A DNA stretch of 64,000 bases from Niveispirillum lacus (lineage in GTDB: Bacteria > Pseudomonadota > Alphaproteobacteria > Azospirillales > Azospirillaceae), in the NCBI RefSeq assembly GCF_002251795.1, contig NZ_NOXU01000023.1, positions 1-64,000 of the forward strand. Direction: 5' to 3'. Below, one piece after another: positions 17,022 through 26,005 of the stretch. Both the position numbers and the translations under genes were made by a program. The notes below the pieces were generated by a model, which was not told where the DNA came from, made no database searches, and saw only the letters and a list, made by a program, of their open reading frames with translations. Every line of letters begins with the position of its first letter. Within the stretch, counting starts at the first letter, position 1.

Positions 17022-18224
17022 TTATCCCTCCAGCCGCCCGATAATGGCGACCGATGTGATGTTGCGGTTGGGCAGGCCGCCCAGATTGTGGGTCAGGCCG
17101 AAGCGCGGATCGGGCAATTGCCGTTCGCCCGCGCGCCCCTGAAGCTGCAGATAAATCTCGTAGACCATGCGCAGGCCCGTGGCCCCAATCGGGTGGCCGA
17201 AACATTTCAGGCCGCCATCAATCTGACAGGGGATCTTGCCGTCGCGGTCAAAGAACCCGTCCATCACGTCGGCAACGGCCCCGCCTTCCGGCGACAGGCC
17301 CAGATCCTCCATCACCACCAGTTCGGTGACGGAGAAACAATCATGCACCTCGATCAGCGACAACTCCGCCCGCGGGTCCTTGATGCCCGCCTCCTCATAG
17401 GCGCGTTTGGCCGCGATGCGGGTGGTCAAGGTGTAAGACCCGTCCCAGGAGCCATGCGCCAGTTCCACCCCGTTGCTGGGGGCCAGCTGCAGCGCCTTGA
17501 CGGTCACCGGATTATGCTTGCCCAGGGATTTGGCAATCTCCGGGGTGGTGACGATGGCACAGGCTGCCCCGTCCGATACCCCGGCGCAATCAAACAGGCC
17601 CAACGGATAGGCCACCATGCGCGCATCGAGAACCTGCTGCTCGGTGATGGGATTGCGCAGATGCGCCTTGGGGTTCAACGCACCATTGGCGTGACTTTTC
17701 ACCGAAATATGGGCCATGGCGCGTTTCAGGTCGGCCATGTCCGTCCGCGTGCGCGCGGCATAGGCGGCCCCCAACTGGGCAAAGCCGCCGGGGGCGGTGT
17801 TCTGCGGCAGCCAGAGATCCTCAAACGTGCCCTTGGTCCGCTCCGGCAGGCCGCCGAAGCCGGTATCTTTCAGCTTTTCAACACCCATGGCGATGGCGAT
17901 GTCACAGGCCCCGGCCGCCACGGCATAGACGGCGCCGCGCAACGCCTCCGTCCCCGTGGCACACAGATTTTCCACCCGCGTCACGGGGATGTTGGGCAGA
18001 CGCAGGGCCATGGACAAAGGCAGGGCGGATTTGCCCACACTCTGTTCATCAAAGAACACGCCCATCCAGCCGGCCTGGATATCGGTCTTGGCGATGCCGG
18101 CATCCTGGATACATTCCTGAAACGCTTCCAGCATCAGGTCGTCAGGTCCGGCATCCCAGCGTTCGCCGAAACGCGAACAGCCCATGCCGATGATCGCCAC
18201 CTTGTCGCGGATACCCTTGGCCAT
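17022..18224 (-). CDS. Thiolase, SCP-x type
   Basis: 400 residues. Nucleophile C88 in NLCATGTEAL, then H294-D-C-F and C341-F-G-H344-P-I-G-A-T-G in the C-terminal half. This HDCF/GHP pattern is that of SCP-x/Ltp-type thiolases, which work on branched or sterol-derived chains and often need a DUF35 partner. The next gene upstream ends in exactly such a DUF35 domain, 12 bp away. It probably performs thiolytic (or retro-aldol, if Ltp2-like) chain cleavage; retained Cys residues favour true thiolase chemistry. Confidence 0.9.
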   Translation of the reverse strand: MAKGIRDKVAIIGMGCSRFGERWDAGPDDLMLEAFQECIQDAGIAKTDIQAGWMGVFFDEQSVGKSALPLSMALRLPNIPVTRVENLCATGTEALRGAVYAVAAGACDIAIAMGVEKLKDTGFGGLPERTKGTFEDLWLPQNTAPGGFAQLGAAYAARTRTDMADLKRAMAHISVKSHANGALNPKAHLRNPITEQQVLDARMVAYPLGLFDCAGVSDGAACAIVTTPEIAKSLGKHNPVTVKALQLAPSNGVELAHGSWDGSYTLTTRIAAKRAYEEAGIKDPRAELSLIEVHDCFSVTELVVMEDLGLSPEGGAVADVMDGFFDRDGKIPCQIDGGLKCFGHPIGATGLRMVYEIYLQLQGRAGERQLPDPRFGLTHNLGGLPNRNITSVAIIGRLEG

Positions 18225-18236
18225 GTGCCGAACCCC

Positions 18237-19694
18237 TTAAACCGTGGTGGCGACGGCGGGCGTCGCTTTCCAGAAATACCGGCGGAAGCCGCGCTTCTCG
18301 TCATCATCCTTCAGGCGGAAGACAAGGCGGACCGGCAGGCCGACCGACAATTGTCCGGCCTGGATATCGGTGAATTCCATCATCACATTGGCACCATTGG
18401 CGAACTGGACATTGCCATAGGCCAGCGGTGGGCAGGGGGTGAAGCCCAGCCAATCCTCGGTAAAGGTCTTGACGGCCGCCGGTTCATCGGCCAGCCGGAC
18501 CGGCGTTTGTGTATTGAATGCGCCACAGGCCGGGTTCACACAGGCGCGGGTGCGCGGGAACTGCACACAGCCGCACGAACCACAGCGCCCGCCGGTCAGC
18601 CCATTCACCATGTCGCGCTTGCGATAGGCCACCGTATGGGCCGTGCGCTTGTCATGTTCGGCCCGCATGCCGAAATGGATATCCACCATCCCGGAAAAGG
18701 ACAGGTGCTTCAGATAGCGATCCTCTGACTGCCGCCGCGCCAGCCAGCCGGCAACCCCGGTGGCCGGGATGAAATCGGCCAGCGCCGGCGTGGTGCGCAA
18801 CAGGATGGCATCCGCCCCCTGGCCATAGCCAACCAGCAGAACAATCCGACCCGGCGCCGTACGGCCCAGGATATCGGCCAGCATCAATAGCGGATGTGCG
18901 GCACCCGTATCCCCGACGGTGGCCGCCAGCGGGTCAACCACGCTGTCAGGGCGCAGGCCCAGCTTCGCCGCCAGCGTCACCTGGATCTTGGCCTGGGTGC
19001 CGGGCAGGATGAAATGATCCACCTGATCGGCACCGATCCCGGCCTTCGCCAGTGCCCCCTGAACGACGGCGGGCACAATCTTCAGATAGCCCTCATCGCG
19101 TGCCCACCGTTCCTCCAGAACGTAATCAGCAATCTCGCCTTCCGCCCGATAATGGTCCACCAGATCGCGGAACAGGCTGTGCCCGCCCAGGAACTCGGCG
19201 ATAACGCCCGGTCCCGACCCCACCGTGACGGCGGCGGCCCCGTGGCCATAGGTGAAATCCTGTACAGAGCCAGGCCGGGCCAGCCGTCGGTCACCCGCCG
19301 TCAGCAGGGTGGTGCCCGACTGTTCCAGCGCGGCCAACAGCGCGCTGGTCGCGGCGCGCAGACTGCCGGTCGCATCAGCAGGGCGCGTGGTCTCTCCCAG
19401 GCCGAGGGCGTCAGTGATCAGGCCGGCATTGGAGCGGTCCTGAAAGGGCAATGTGGTGGACGCAAAGACCAGTCGGTCGGGGCAAAGGGCACGGGCGGTC
19501 AGCAGATCGCGGGCGGCTTCCACCGCCATGGTCAGGCTGTCCTCATCCCAGTTGGCCATAGCCCGTTCACCCTTGCCCTGGGCGGCAAGGTTAGGGTCCA
19601 GCCAGTCCAGTGCAACCGCCATTGCCTTACGCGACAGACGCAGACGGGGGATATAGGCGCCAAAACCAGTGATGCCGATCGGGTGTTGGGTCAC
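18237..19694 (-). CDS. HMG-CoA-synthase-like / DUF35 OB-fold fusion protein
   Basis: 485 residues. Residues about 5-340 have the HMG-CoA synthase/ketoacyl-synthase-III fold (ITGFGAYIPRLRLSR; WDEDSLTMAVEAARD; VTVGSGPGVIAEFLGGHS). Residues about 360-480 are a DUF35 domain: rubredoxin-like zinc ribbon (CGSCGC ... CVNPAC) followed by an OB fold. The position of the synthase nucleophilic Cys appears as DATGSLRAA, a Thr, so condensation activity is doubtful. With the adjacent thiolase it recalls the archaeal thiolase-DUF35-HMG-CoA-synthase complex, where DUF35 bridges two enzymes and CoA intermediates are channelled. The fusion of two of those parts is notable. Confidence 0.85.
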   Translation of the reverse strand: MTQHPIGITGFGAYIPRLRLSRKAMAVALDWLDPNLAAQGKGERAMANWDEDSLTMAVEAARDLLTARALCPDRLVFASTTLPFQDRSNAGLITDALGLGETTRPADATGSLRAATSALLAALEQSGTTLLTAGDRRLARPGSVQDFTYGHGAAAVTVGSGPGVIAEFLGGHSLFRDLVDHYRAEGEIADYVLEERWARDEGYLKIVPAVVQGALAKAGIGADQVDHFILPGTQAKIQVTLAAKLGLRPDSVVDPLAATVGDTGAAHPLLMLADILGRTAPGRIVLLVGYGQGADAILLRTTPALADFIPATGVAGWLARRQSEDRYLKHLSFSGMVDIHFGMRAEHDKRTAHTVAYRKRDMVNGLTGGRCGSCGCVQFPRTRACVNPACGAFNTQTPVRLADEPAAVKTFTEDWLGFTPCPPLAYGNVQFANGANVMMEFTDIQAGQLSVGLPVRLVFRLKDDDEKRGFRRYFWKATPAVATTV

Positions 19695-19740
19695 TTGGAT
19701 GGGACCTTTCGGAAATGGGCGCTGACGCTGCCTTTCTCGC

Positions 19741-19770
19741 GCGTCACCCCTGCTTTCCCAGGGGTGACGC
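19741..19770. repeat. Intercistronic 12-bp hairpin
   Basis: Perfect inverted repeat GCGTCACCCCTG / CAGGGGTGACGC with a CTTTCC loop, between the Rieske oxygenase stop (19782) and the HMG-synthase-like start (19694). No T-run follows on the minus strand, so an mRNA-stabilising or attenuating hairpin within the operon is more likely than a full terminator. Confidence 0.6.
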
Positions 19771-19781
19771 CTGGGATGGGC

Positions 19782-21002
19782 TTACGCCGCCTTTGTCGCC
19801 TCGATGAACTTACCCAGCACCTGCGCCACCCGCAGATGGTCGGGCACCGCATCGCCGATGCGACGGTCCAGTTCTTCGTGCCAATGGTAAATCCGGCGTT
19901 CCTGATAATTCAGGGAAATGCCCGTGAAGCCGCCGCTTTCCACCGATTTCTGGATGCTGTCGGCAAATTGGGTATCCTCTTCCAGGATACGGTCAAAATT
20001 GCTGATGCGCGTTTCCCAGATTTCAGGGCGCGGACCCTCGCCCCAGTCGGGGGAGAACCAGCACACCTCAATATACATGCGCCTGATATCAATGGGCCAA
20101 AACACGATGAAGGGCATGCCCGTCGGCGCGGGGGGGACTACGATGTTCGGATAGACATTGATCGACACGTTGGCCGTGCGCGGGATCTCACTCACCGTCG
20201 GGATGTCGGGCAGACCCTTGGTACCCGGGTCCTGCCAGTCGGGGCGGCGGTTGGGGGTGATCATGCGCGAATGGCCGCCTGGCCACAGGGTCATGAACGA
20301 CCCGCGATGGTCCAGGAAGCGATCCACCGTGTTCTGGTGGATGGATTTCAGGTGATAGACTTCCAGAAACGCATCCAGCAGAACCTTGACGTTACAATTC
20401 ACCACCACCCCATGCCGGTCCGCCAGACGCAGGTTTTGTGGCTGAAACTCCGACAGATCTGGGACGACGGGGGCCAGATAGTCCATCAGCGGCCCGGCAT
20501 TTTCATCCATGTTGATGAAATGCCAGTTGCCGAAATTCTCGCACCGGACCTCGATCAGCGATTTGCACTTCAGGTCCAGCCCGACAAAGTCACGTTTGTC
20601 GCGCAGATTGATCAGGTCGCCTTTCAGATTATAGGTCCAGCCATGATAGCCGCAGACCATGCCGCGGCCCTTGCCCTTTTCTTCCGTCACCACCGGCGCG
20701 CCCCGGTGACGGCAGGTATTGTAGAAGCAGCGGATCTTGTTATCGTCGCCGCGCACAAAGAACAGAGGATCGCCCAACCGGTCCCATTTCAAAAATGACC
20801 CAATCTCCGGCACCTCATCGGCGTGGATGGCATAGACCCAGGTCCGCCGCCACAGGGCCTGACGCTCCAGTTCATAAAAATCTGGATCGACATAACGCCC
20901 AGAGGGAATTTCCGGCAGCGCCGGAAAACCATCCGGTGGGCCCTCCCGCGTGGATTCGTAATTCATGCCGGCTTTGATACGGTCGATTTCCAGGGCGTCC
21001 AT
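19782..21002 (-). CDS. Rieske non-haem iron oxygenase, alpha subunit (2)
   Basis: 406 residues. Rieske ligands C-R-H-R-G-A and C-G-Y-H-G-W (about residues 83-110). The mononuclear iron site is LEVYHLKSIH. Start ATG 21002 follows GAAAGGGAAGGACC; the longer open frame has no ribosome site. No beta subunit is nearby. The C-terminal third differs from the other two oxygenases, so it may act on a different intermediate. It precedes the HMG-synthase-like gene by 87 bp. Confidence 0.93.
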   Translation of the reverse strand: MDALEIDRIKAGMNYESTREGPPDGFPALPEIPSGRYVDPDFYELERQALWRRTWVYAIHADEVPEIGSFLKWDRLGDPLFFVRGDDNKIRCFYNTCRHRGAPVVTEEKGKGRGMVCGYHGWTYNLKGDLINLRDKRDFVGLDLKCKSLIEVRCENFGNWHFINMDENAGPLMDYLAPVVPDLSEFQPQNLRLADRHGVVVNCNVKVLLDAFLEVYHLKSIHQNTVDRFLDHRGSFMTLWPGGHSRMITPNRRPDWQDPGTKGLPDIPTVSEIPRTANVSINVYPNIVVPPAPTGMPFIVFWPIDIRRMYIEVCWFSPDWGEGPRPEIWETRISNFDRILEEDTQFADSIQKSVESGGFTGISLNYQERRIYHWHEELDRRIGDAVPDHLRVAQVLGKFIEATKAA

Positions 21003-21078
21003 GGTCCTTCCCTTTCCTTCTCTGTCTTCACCCCTGTTCCGTCCTGGGGATAACGGAATAAGCGGGCGCGCATTTTCC

Positions 21079-21128
21079 GCATACATAGCAGATCGCTCTG
21101 CATACAGAAAGCATGTATTTTGTGTACG
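21079..21128 (-). promoter_or_regulatory. Cluster of GCATACA/TGTATT half-sites before Rieske oxygenase 2
   Basis: Between the CoA-transferase stop and the oxygenase start are CGCATACA (21079-ish), TGCATACA (21099-21106), ATGTATTT (21113-21120) and TGTGTACG (21121-21128), all one- or two-mismatch forms of TGTATACA. Spacing suggests tandem operator half-sites and an internal promoter for the second part of the operon. Inference from pattern only. Confidence 0.45.
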
Positions 21129-22313
21129 TCAAACGATCCTGGCCGAACGCAGGGCTGCAATCGCGGCGGCGTCATAGCCCAGTTCGCGCAGGATCACCTC
21201 GGTATGCTCACCCACTGTGGGCGGGCGTGACCGGATACTGCCGGGGGTTGCCGACAGGGTGACGGGGGGGCCGGCCACTGGGGCTGGATGTGGCAGGCCG
21301 GGATAATCCACCGGCTGCAACAGGCCCAAGGCCTGCACTTGGGCATGGTCCAGCACCTGCTGGGGTGACAGGACGGGGCCACCGGGAATGCCCGCTGCCG
21401 CCAGGGCCTCCATCGCCTCATCGGTGCTAAGGTTTCGGCACCAGTCAGCCATGCGGGCGCAGAGAATCTGGTTATTGTCGCCGCGCGCCTGATCGCTGGC
21501 GAAGCGTGGATCGGCTTTCCATTCAGGTTCGCCCACCATGTCGCACCAGCGTGCAAACAGGCCGTCGCCCACCGTATGGATCAGGACATGGCCGTCCGTG
21601 GTGGCGAACACGTCCGACGGTGCGGATGTCTGGACCCGGTTGCCGGTGCCGACCCGGTTGATGCCGGTCACCGCCTGTTCCACCAGAAAGGCGTTGAACA
21701 GGGTCACGCCGGTGGACAGCAGGCTGGCCTGGACAGACTGTCCCCGGCCGGTGGCCCGCTTCTCCATCAGCGCTGCCATGGCGCCCAGGGCAGCAAACAT
21801 TCCGGTACCGAAATCAACATAGGGTGCGCCGGCCTTCATGGGCTGTTCGGGCGTGCCGGAAAAATACATGGCGCCCGACATGGCCTGCCCGACCCCATCA
21901 AACCCCCCGCGCGCCGCCCAGGGGCCCGCGGCACCAAAACTGGAGATCAGGACCGGGATGATGTCAGGCTTGATGGCGCGCAGGCTGTCTTCATCCAGGC
22001 CCATGGCAGCCAAGGCCGGCGGCGGCAGGTTGGCGACAACCACATCTGCTGTGGCCACCAGACGCCGCACCACCTCGCGCCCCTCCGGCTTGGTCGGGTT
22101 CAGCGTCAAGGAGCGTTTATTGACGCCCATCTGCAGCCATCCCGCCCCTTCGCCCGTGTCAGTCACCGGGGTGATGAACCGGTCCTCGCCGCCGCCCAAA
22201 CGTTCGACGCGGATGATTTCGGCACCGAAATAACCAAGTAGGGTGGCGCAGTATGGCCCCGCCACATACCGGCCGAAATCCAGAACCCGCACCCCGTTCA
22301 GAACCTGTGACAC
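21129..22313 (-). CDS. Family III CoA-transferase (CaiB/BaiF) (1)
   Basis: 394 residues. N-terminal LNGVRVLDFGRYVAGPYCATLLGYFGAEIIRVE is diagnostic. The catalytic aspartate is in APYVDFGTGMFAA (about residue 170), and the glycine-rich loop is ATGRGQSVQ. It moves CoA between carboxylic acids with a covalent Asp anhydride intermediate and needs no ATP. First gene of the minus-strand operon that continues with Rieske oxygenase 2, HMG-synthase/DUF35, thiolase, SDR and quinohaemoprotein. Probably activates or recycles a pathway acid as its CoA ester. Confidence 0.92.
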   Translation of the reverse strand: MSQVLNGVRVLDFGRYVAGPYCATLLGYFGAEIIRVERLGGGEDRFITPVTDTGEGAGWLQMGVNKRSLTLNPTKPEGREVVRRLVATADVVVANLPPPALAAMGLDEDSLRAIKPDIIPVLISSFGAAGPWAARGGFDGVGQAMSGAMYFSGTPEQPMKAGAPYVDFGTGMFAALGAMAALMEKRATGRGQSVQASLLSTGVTLFNAFLVEQAVTGINRVGTGNRVQTSAPSDVFATTDGHVLIHTVGDGLFARWCDMVGEPEWKADPRFASDQARGDNNQILCARMADWCRNLSTDEAMEALAAAGIPGGPVLSPQQVLDHAQVQALGLLQPVDYPGLPHPAPVAGPPVTLSATPGSIRSRPPTVGEHTEVILRELGYDAAAIAALRSARIV

Positions 22314-22632
22314 GTTCCATCCTCCCCCGCCGGTCTCCCCGGTCTATTGCTGTGCATACAGGATATAGCCAGTTTCAGTAAATCTGCAAGTGCGCATAAA
22401 GTGAGTGTTTCTGCGGATTTTAGCGGCGCTCGCATAGCCACGTATGTCGCACCGCAGCAAAAATCGGCGGTTCCGACTTTTTAATTTTACACACAAAAGG
22501 CATTGTGTGTATATTTTTCCAAACCAAACGGGATCGGTTTGGGCACTCGCCCTTTGTCGGCAATGTTGCGACCTGCGCACCCCACCCCCCGACAAGAAGT
22601 TCCTGGGAACCCGCGATCTGGGAGGATCATCC
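22314..22632. promoter_or_regulatory. Divergent operon promoter region with TGCATACA and a TACACACAA/TTGTGTGTA inverted repeat
   Basis: A 319-bp gap with no gene. TGCATACA at 22353-22360 lies close to the CoA-transferase start. A perfect 9-bp inverted repeat, TACACACAA (22488-22496) and TTGTGTGTA (22503-22511), with 6-bp spacer AAGGCA, lies 122 bp before the Rieske oxygenase start within an AT-rich patch. This looks like a dimer-binding operator or a promoter-overlapping site. Shine-Dalgarno GGGAGGA precedes ATG 22633. Confidence 0.55.
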
Positions 22633-24033
22633 ATGGATGGGATCAGTTCGTCTTTTGATTATCGCAAGGGCTGGTCGGTCAATCCGAAGGCCAAGCCGGG
22701 TGATATCGACGCCAAGGCGCCCTTCATTGACAATGGCACCGAAAAATTCGACCCGGCCCAATATTACGACAAGGGTTGGATGGCGCAGGAATGGGACAAG
22801 CTGTGGACCAAGACCTGGCTGATCGCTTGCCCGTCCAGCGATGTGCGCGAGGAAGGGGATTTCGCCACCTTTGAGATCGGCAACGAGAATATCGTGGTGG
22901 TCCGGGGTGATGATGGCCAGGTGCGCGCCTTCTATAATGTCTGCCCGCACCGGGGTAACCGGTTGGTGCATACGGCCCTTGGCAGCCTGTCGAACGGATT
23001 TGCCTGTTCATTCCATAGCTGGAAATTCAACCTGGATGGCAGCCTGAAAAGCATCACCGACCGCGAGACGTTCCGGCCAGAGGTGGTGTGTCACAATCCG
23101 GGCATGAGTGCAGTCAAATGTGAGGAACTGGCCGGTCTGGTGTTTATTTCCATGAACCCGGACGCGCCCGACCTGCGCACCTGGCTGGGGCCGGTCGCGG
23201 CGCATCTGGAAAGTTACCAGATCGACAAGATGCATGTGGTCCGTCAGGTGCGCAGTGAATGGGCTGCCAACTGGAAGATTGGTGTCGATGCCTTTTACGA
23301 GGTCTATCACCTGCATGCGGTCCATCCGGAAACCCAGGGCGTGATGGAGGATTATTTCGTCCAGTACGACCTGTTCCCCAATGGCATGAGCCGGATGTGC
23401 ATTCCGTTCTACCGGCCCAGCCCGCGCGTCCCCGACCAGTTGGGCGTGAATGAGGGGCTGAAAATGATGATGCCCGATGCCGCGCTCGACCCGGCCGGCT
23501 TCACCGGCACCGCCCAGGAAGTGCGTGAGGCGGCCCAGAAGGCCAAGCGGGAGCGGGCTGAACGGCTGGGTCTGGGCTATGAGAAACTGACCGATGCGCA
23601 ATTGACCGACAGTTTTGCGTATGGCCTGTTCCCCAATGTGCAGATCGGCTGCCATCCCGAAGGCGTGTTCCTGATGCGATTCATCCCGCATCCGGACGAT
23701 CCCGAGCGTTTTTTCTACGATATCACCATCCTGTTCCGGCCCGTGGGAGCCGTGGCGGAAGCGGCGGGCAATTATGATGTGCCGGCCTGGATGGGCCTGC
23801 CGGAAGGCACGGACATTTCTGGTCGGGTGCGGCCGGATTGTGTGCATGTGCCGCTGGGTGAACCGGCCAATCTGGGGCTGGTGCTGGATCAGGACAGCGA
23901 GCTTCTGCCTGTGGTGCAGCAGGGCCTGCGGTCGCGCGGTTTCAACGGCATGCTGTTCGGCGAGCAGGAGCAGCGCCTGCGTCATTTCCATGTCGAACTG
24001 AACCGCTACATGGCGGCGGGGGAGCCGCGATGA
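22633..24033 (+). CDS. Rieske non-haem iron oxygenase, alpha subunit (3)
   Basis: 466 residues. Rieske ligands C-P-H-R-G-N and C-S-F-H-S-W (about residues 106-133). Iron site FYEVYHLHAVHPE. C-terminal LVLDQDSELLPVVQQGLRSRGF parallels oxygenase 1, implying duplication. The frame is open upstream to 22444 but the Shine-Dalgarno and the normal N terminus fix the start at 22633. Its stop overlaps the next gene's ATG by 4 bp, so it is the first gene of an oxygenase-ABM-ligase-ABM operon. Confidence 0.93.
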   Translation: MDGISSSFDYRKGWSVNPKAKPGDIDAKAPFIDNGTEKFDPAQYYDKGWMAQEWDKLWTKTWLIACPSSDVREEGDFATFEIGNENIVVVRGDDGQVRAFYNVCPHRGNRLVHTALGSLSNGFACSFHSWKFNLDGSLKSITDRETFRPEVVCHNPGMSAVKCEELAGLVFISMNPDAPDLRTWLGPVAAHLESYQIDKMHVVRQVRSEWAANWKIGVDAFYEVYHLHAVHPETQGVMEDYFVQYDLFPNGMSRMCIPFYRPSPRVPDQLGVNEGLKMMMPDAALDPAGFTGTAQEVREAAQKAKRERAERLGLGYEKLTDAQLTDSFAYGLFPNVQIGCHPEGVFLMRFIPHPDDPERFFYDITILFRPVGAVAEAAGNYDVPAWMGLPEGTDISGRVRPDCVHVPLGEPANLGLVLDQDSELLPVVQQGLRSRGFNGMLFGEQEQRLRHFHVELNRYMAAGEPR

Positions 24034-24341
24034 TCTTCTTCATCAGCCGATTTACGGTGAAGCCGGACTGCGAGGCGGAGTTCATCCGCCTCGCCACTTC
24101 CCTGACGGAAAAGGTCCGGGCCCATGAGCCGAAGACCCTCTATTACGCCTTCTACCGGGCCGACGGCCCCGGTCGCTTTGTTGTCGTGGAAAGTTTCCCC
24201 GACGAGGCGGCAGAACATGAGCATCAATCCACGCCCTGGTTCACCGAGATTGTGCCGCAGATGATCCCGTGTTTCGACGGGCCCTATGTGCGGGAATATT
24301 TCCATCCGCTGAACGCATCCGTGAAAGGATCGACGGCATGA
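24030..24341 (+). CDS. Antibiotic-biosynthesis-monooxygenase (ABM) domain protein (1)
   Basis: 103 residues, one dimeric alpha/beta-barrel ABM domain (MIFFISRFTVKPDCEAEF; FVVVESFPDEAAEHEHQST at the His-containing helix). Such proteins are cofactor-free monooxygenases, quinol oxygenases or isomerase-like enzymes on aromatic or polyketide-like compounds. ATGA overlap at both ends ties it to oxygenase 3 and the CoA ligase. A paralogue lies after the ligase at 26006. Activity not determinable from sequence. Confidence 0.85.
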   Translation: MIFFISRFTVKPDCEAEFIRLATSLTEKVRAHEPKTLYYAFYRADGPGRFVVVESFPDEAAEHEHQSTPWFTEIVPQMIPCFDGPYVREYFHPLNASVKGSTA

Positions 24342-25990
24342 GCAAGGCCGACCAGTTCATCCATGCCACCACGCTTGGCGACCTGCTTTTGTCGGCCGCC
24401 CGCACCTGGCCCGACACGGACGCGCTGATCTTTCCCGATGAAAGCCTGACCTATCGTGATCTGGCTGCCCGCGCCATGCGCCATGCCAAGGGGCTGATGG
24501 CGATGGGCATCAAGCCCGGCGACCATGTCGGCGTGCTGCTGCCTTCCTGTATCGAGTTTGTCGATATCCTGTTCGGCGTGGCCCTGGCCGGTGGGGTGAC
24601 GGTGCCGATCAATGCCCGTTACCGGGCACATGAATTGGCCTATGTCACCGACAATGCCGATCTGGTCACCATCATCACCACCGAACAGGTTGCCGATCAG
24701 CTTAACTTTATCGACCGGTTGTGTGAGGGATTGGACGGTCTGGCTGACCAGACAGACCCGATGGCCCTGGGTCTGAAGGGTTGTCCGCGGTTGCGGTCGA
24801 TCATCCTGCTGGGCGATGGTGGCCGGCAATTTACCGTCACTGCCGACCAGTTCGGCGCCCTGGCGGACACGGTGACGGACGAGGCCGTGCATGAACGCCG
24901 CGCCTTTGCGCGGGTGCGCGCGCCGGGGATCATCTTGTACACCTCCGGCACCACGTCCAACCCCAAGGGCTGCCTGATCAGCCATGAAGCGATTGTCCGC
25001 ACCTCCCAGGCGTTGGCCGAGCGGTATGAGCTGACCGACCGCGACCGGTTCTGGTCGCCGCTGCCCCTGTTCCATATCGCGGCCATCCTGCCGCTGGTCG
25101 CCATCTATGCCAAGGGCGGCACCTATCTGTCGATGCAGCATTTTGATGCCGGCGTGGCGCTGAAAATGCTGGAAACACATAAGGTGACGGCCACTTACCC
25201 CTGTTTTGCGCCCATCATGGTGGACCTGATCCACCATCCGGACTTTGCCACCACCGATCTGTCATCCGTGCGCCTGATGAATTCGTCGCTGGCGGTGCAG
25301 ACAGGGGCGATGAAGGAGATGTTGGCCAAGGCCATGCCCAACTGCATCCAGGTCGGCACCTATGGCCTGTCAGAGGCAGCGGGCACCGTTTGCACCAGCA
25401 GCCTTCACGACCCCTACGAGGTGCGCACCACACGGCTGGGCCGGCCTTTGCCGGGGATCGAGGTGAAGATCGTCGATGCCTTTGGTGAGACCCTGCCGGC
25501 GGGTCTAAAGGGCGAGATCCTGGTGCGCAGCCCTGGGCTGCTGGACGGCTATTACAAGGACCCGGCGAAAACGGCCGAGGCGCTGCAGGGCGGCTGGCTG
25601 CATACGGGCGATGTCGGGTCGCTGGATGCTGACGGCAACATCATGTTCCATGGCCGCACCAAGGACATGCTGAAGGTCGGCGGGGAAAATGTCGCCGCGG
25701 CGGAGATCGAAGCCTATATCGGCACCCATCCGGCGGTGAAAATGTGCCAGGTGGTCGGTGCGCCCGATCCCCGTTTGGTGGAGGTGCCGGCCGCCTTCAT
25801 CGAACTGCATCCGGGCAGCGCGCTGACGGCGCAGGAAGTGCTGGATTATTGCCGCGGCAAAATCTCCAGCTTCAAGGTGCCGCGCCATGTGCGGTTTGTG
25901 ACCCAATGGCCGATGTCGACCAGCAAGATCCAGAAATACAAGCTGCGTCAGCAACTTGAAGCGGAACTGGCGGCCGGGGCCGCCGCCTGA
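24338..25990 (+). CDS. Acyl-CoA synthetase (AMP-forming, ANL superfamily)
   Basis: 550 residues. AMP-binding motifs: YTSGTTSNPKGC (about residues 205-216), YGLSEAAGT, WLHTGDVGSLDADG and GRTKDMLKVGGENVAA. The adenylation lysine is in STSKIQKYKLR near the C terminus. The protein adenylates a carboxylate and transfers it to CoA; together with the flanking ABM proteins and oxygenase 3 it would start CoA-dependent breakdown. Start ATG 24338 overlaps the ABM stop (ATGA); the longer frame lacks a ribosome site. Confidence 0.93.
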   Translation: MSKADQFIHATTLGDLLLSAARTWPDTDALIFPDESLTYRDLAARAMRHAKGLMAMGIKPGDHVGVLLPSCIEFVDILFGVALAGGVTVPINARYRAHELAYVTDNADLVTIITTEQVADQLNFIDRLCEGLDGLADQTDPMALGLKGCPRLRSIILLGDGGRQFTVTADQFGALADTVTDEAVHERRAFARVRAPGIILYTSGTTSNPKGCLISHEAIVRTSQALAERYELTDRDRFWSPLPLFHIAAILPLVAIYAKGGTYLSMQHFDAGVALKMLETHKVTATYPCFAPIMVDLIHHPDFATTDLSSVRLMNSSLAVQTGAMKEMLAKAMPNCIQVGTYGLSEAAGTVCTSSLHDPYEVRTTRLGRPLPGIEVKIVDAFGETLPAGLKGEILVRSPGLLDGYYKDPAKTAEALQGGWLHTGDVGSLDADGNIMFHGRTKDMLKVGGENVAAAEIEAYIGTHPAVKMCQVVGAPDPRLVEVPAAFIELHPGSALTAQEVLDYCRGKISSFKVPRHVRFVTQWPMSTSKIQKYKLRQQLEAELAAGAAA

Positions 25991-26005
25991 CCGGAAGGAA
26001 TGCCC

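Noticed and set aside
17088-18728. 546-codon open frame on the plus strand
   Set aside because: Antisense shadow of the thiolase and HMG-synthase/DUF35 genes.
18894-20798. 634-codon open frame on the plus strand
   Set aside because: Antisense to the HMG-synthase-like and Rieske oxygenase 2 genes, which have firm motifs; no ribosome site or domain.
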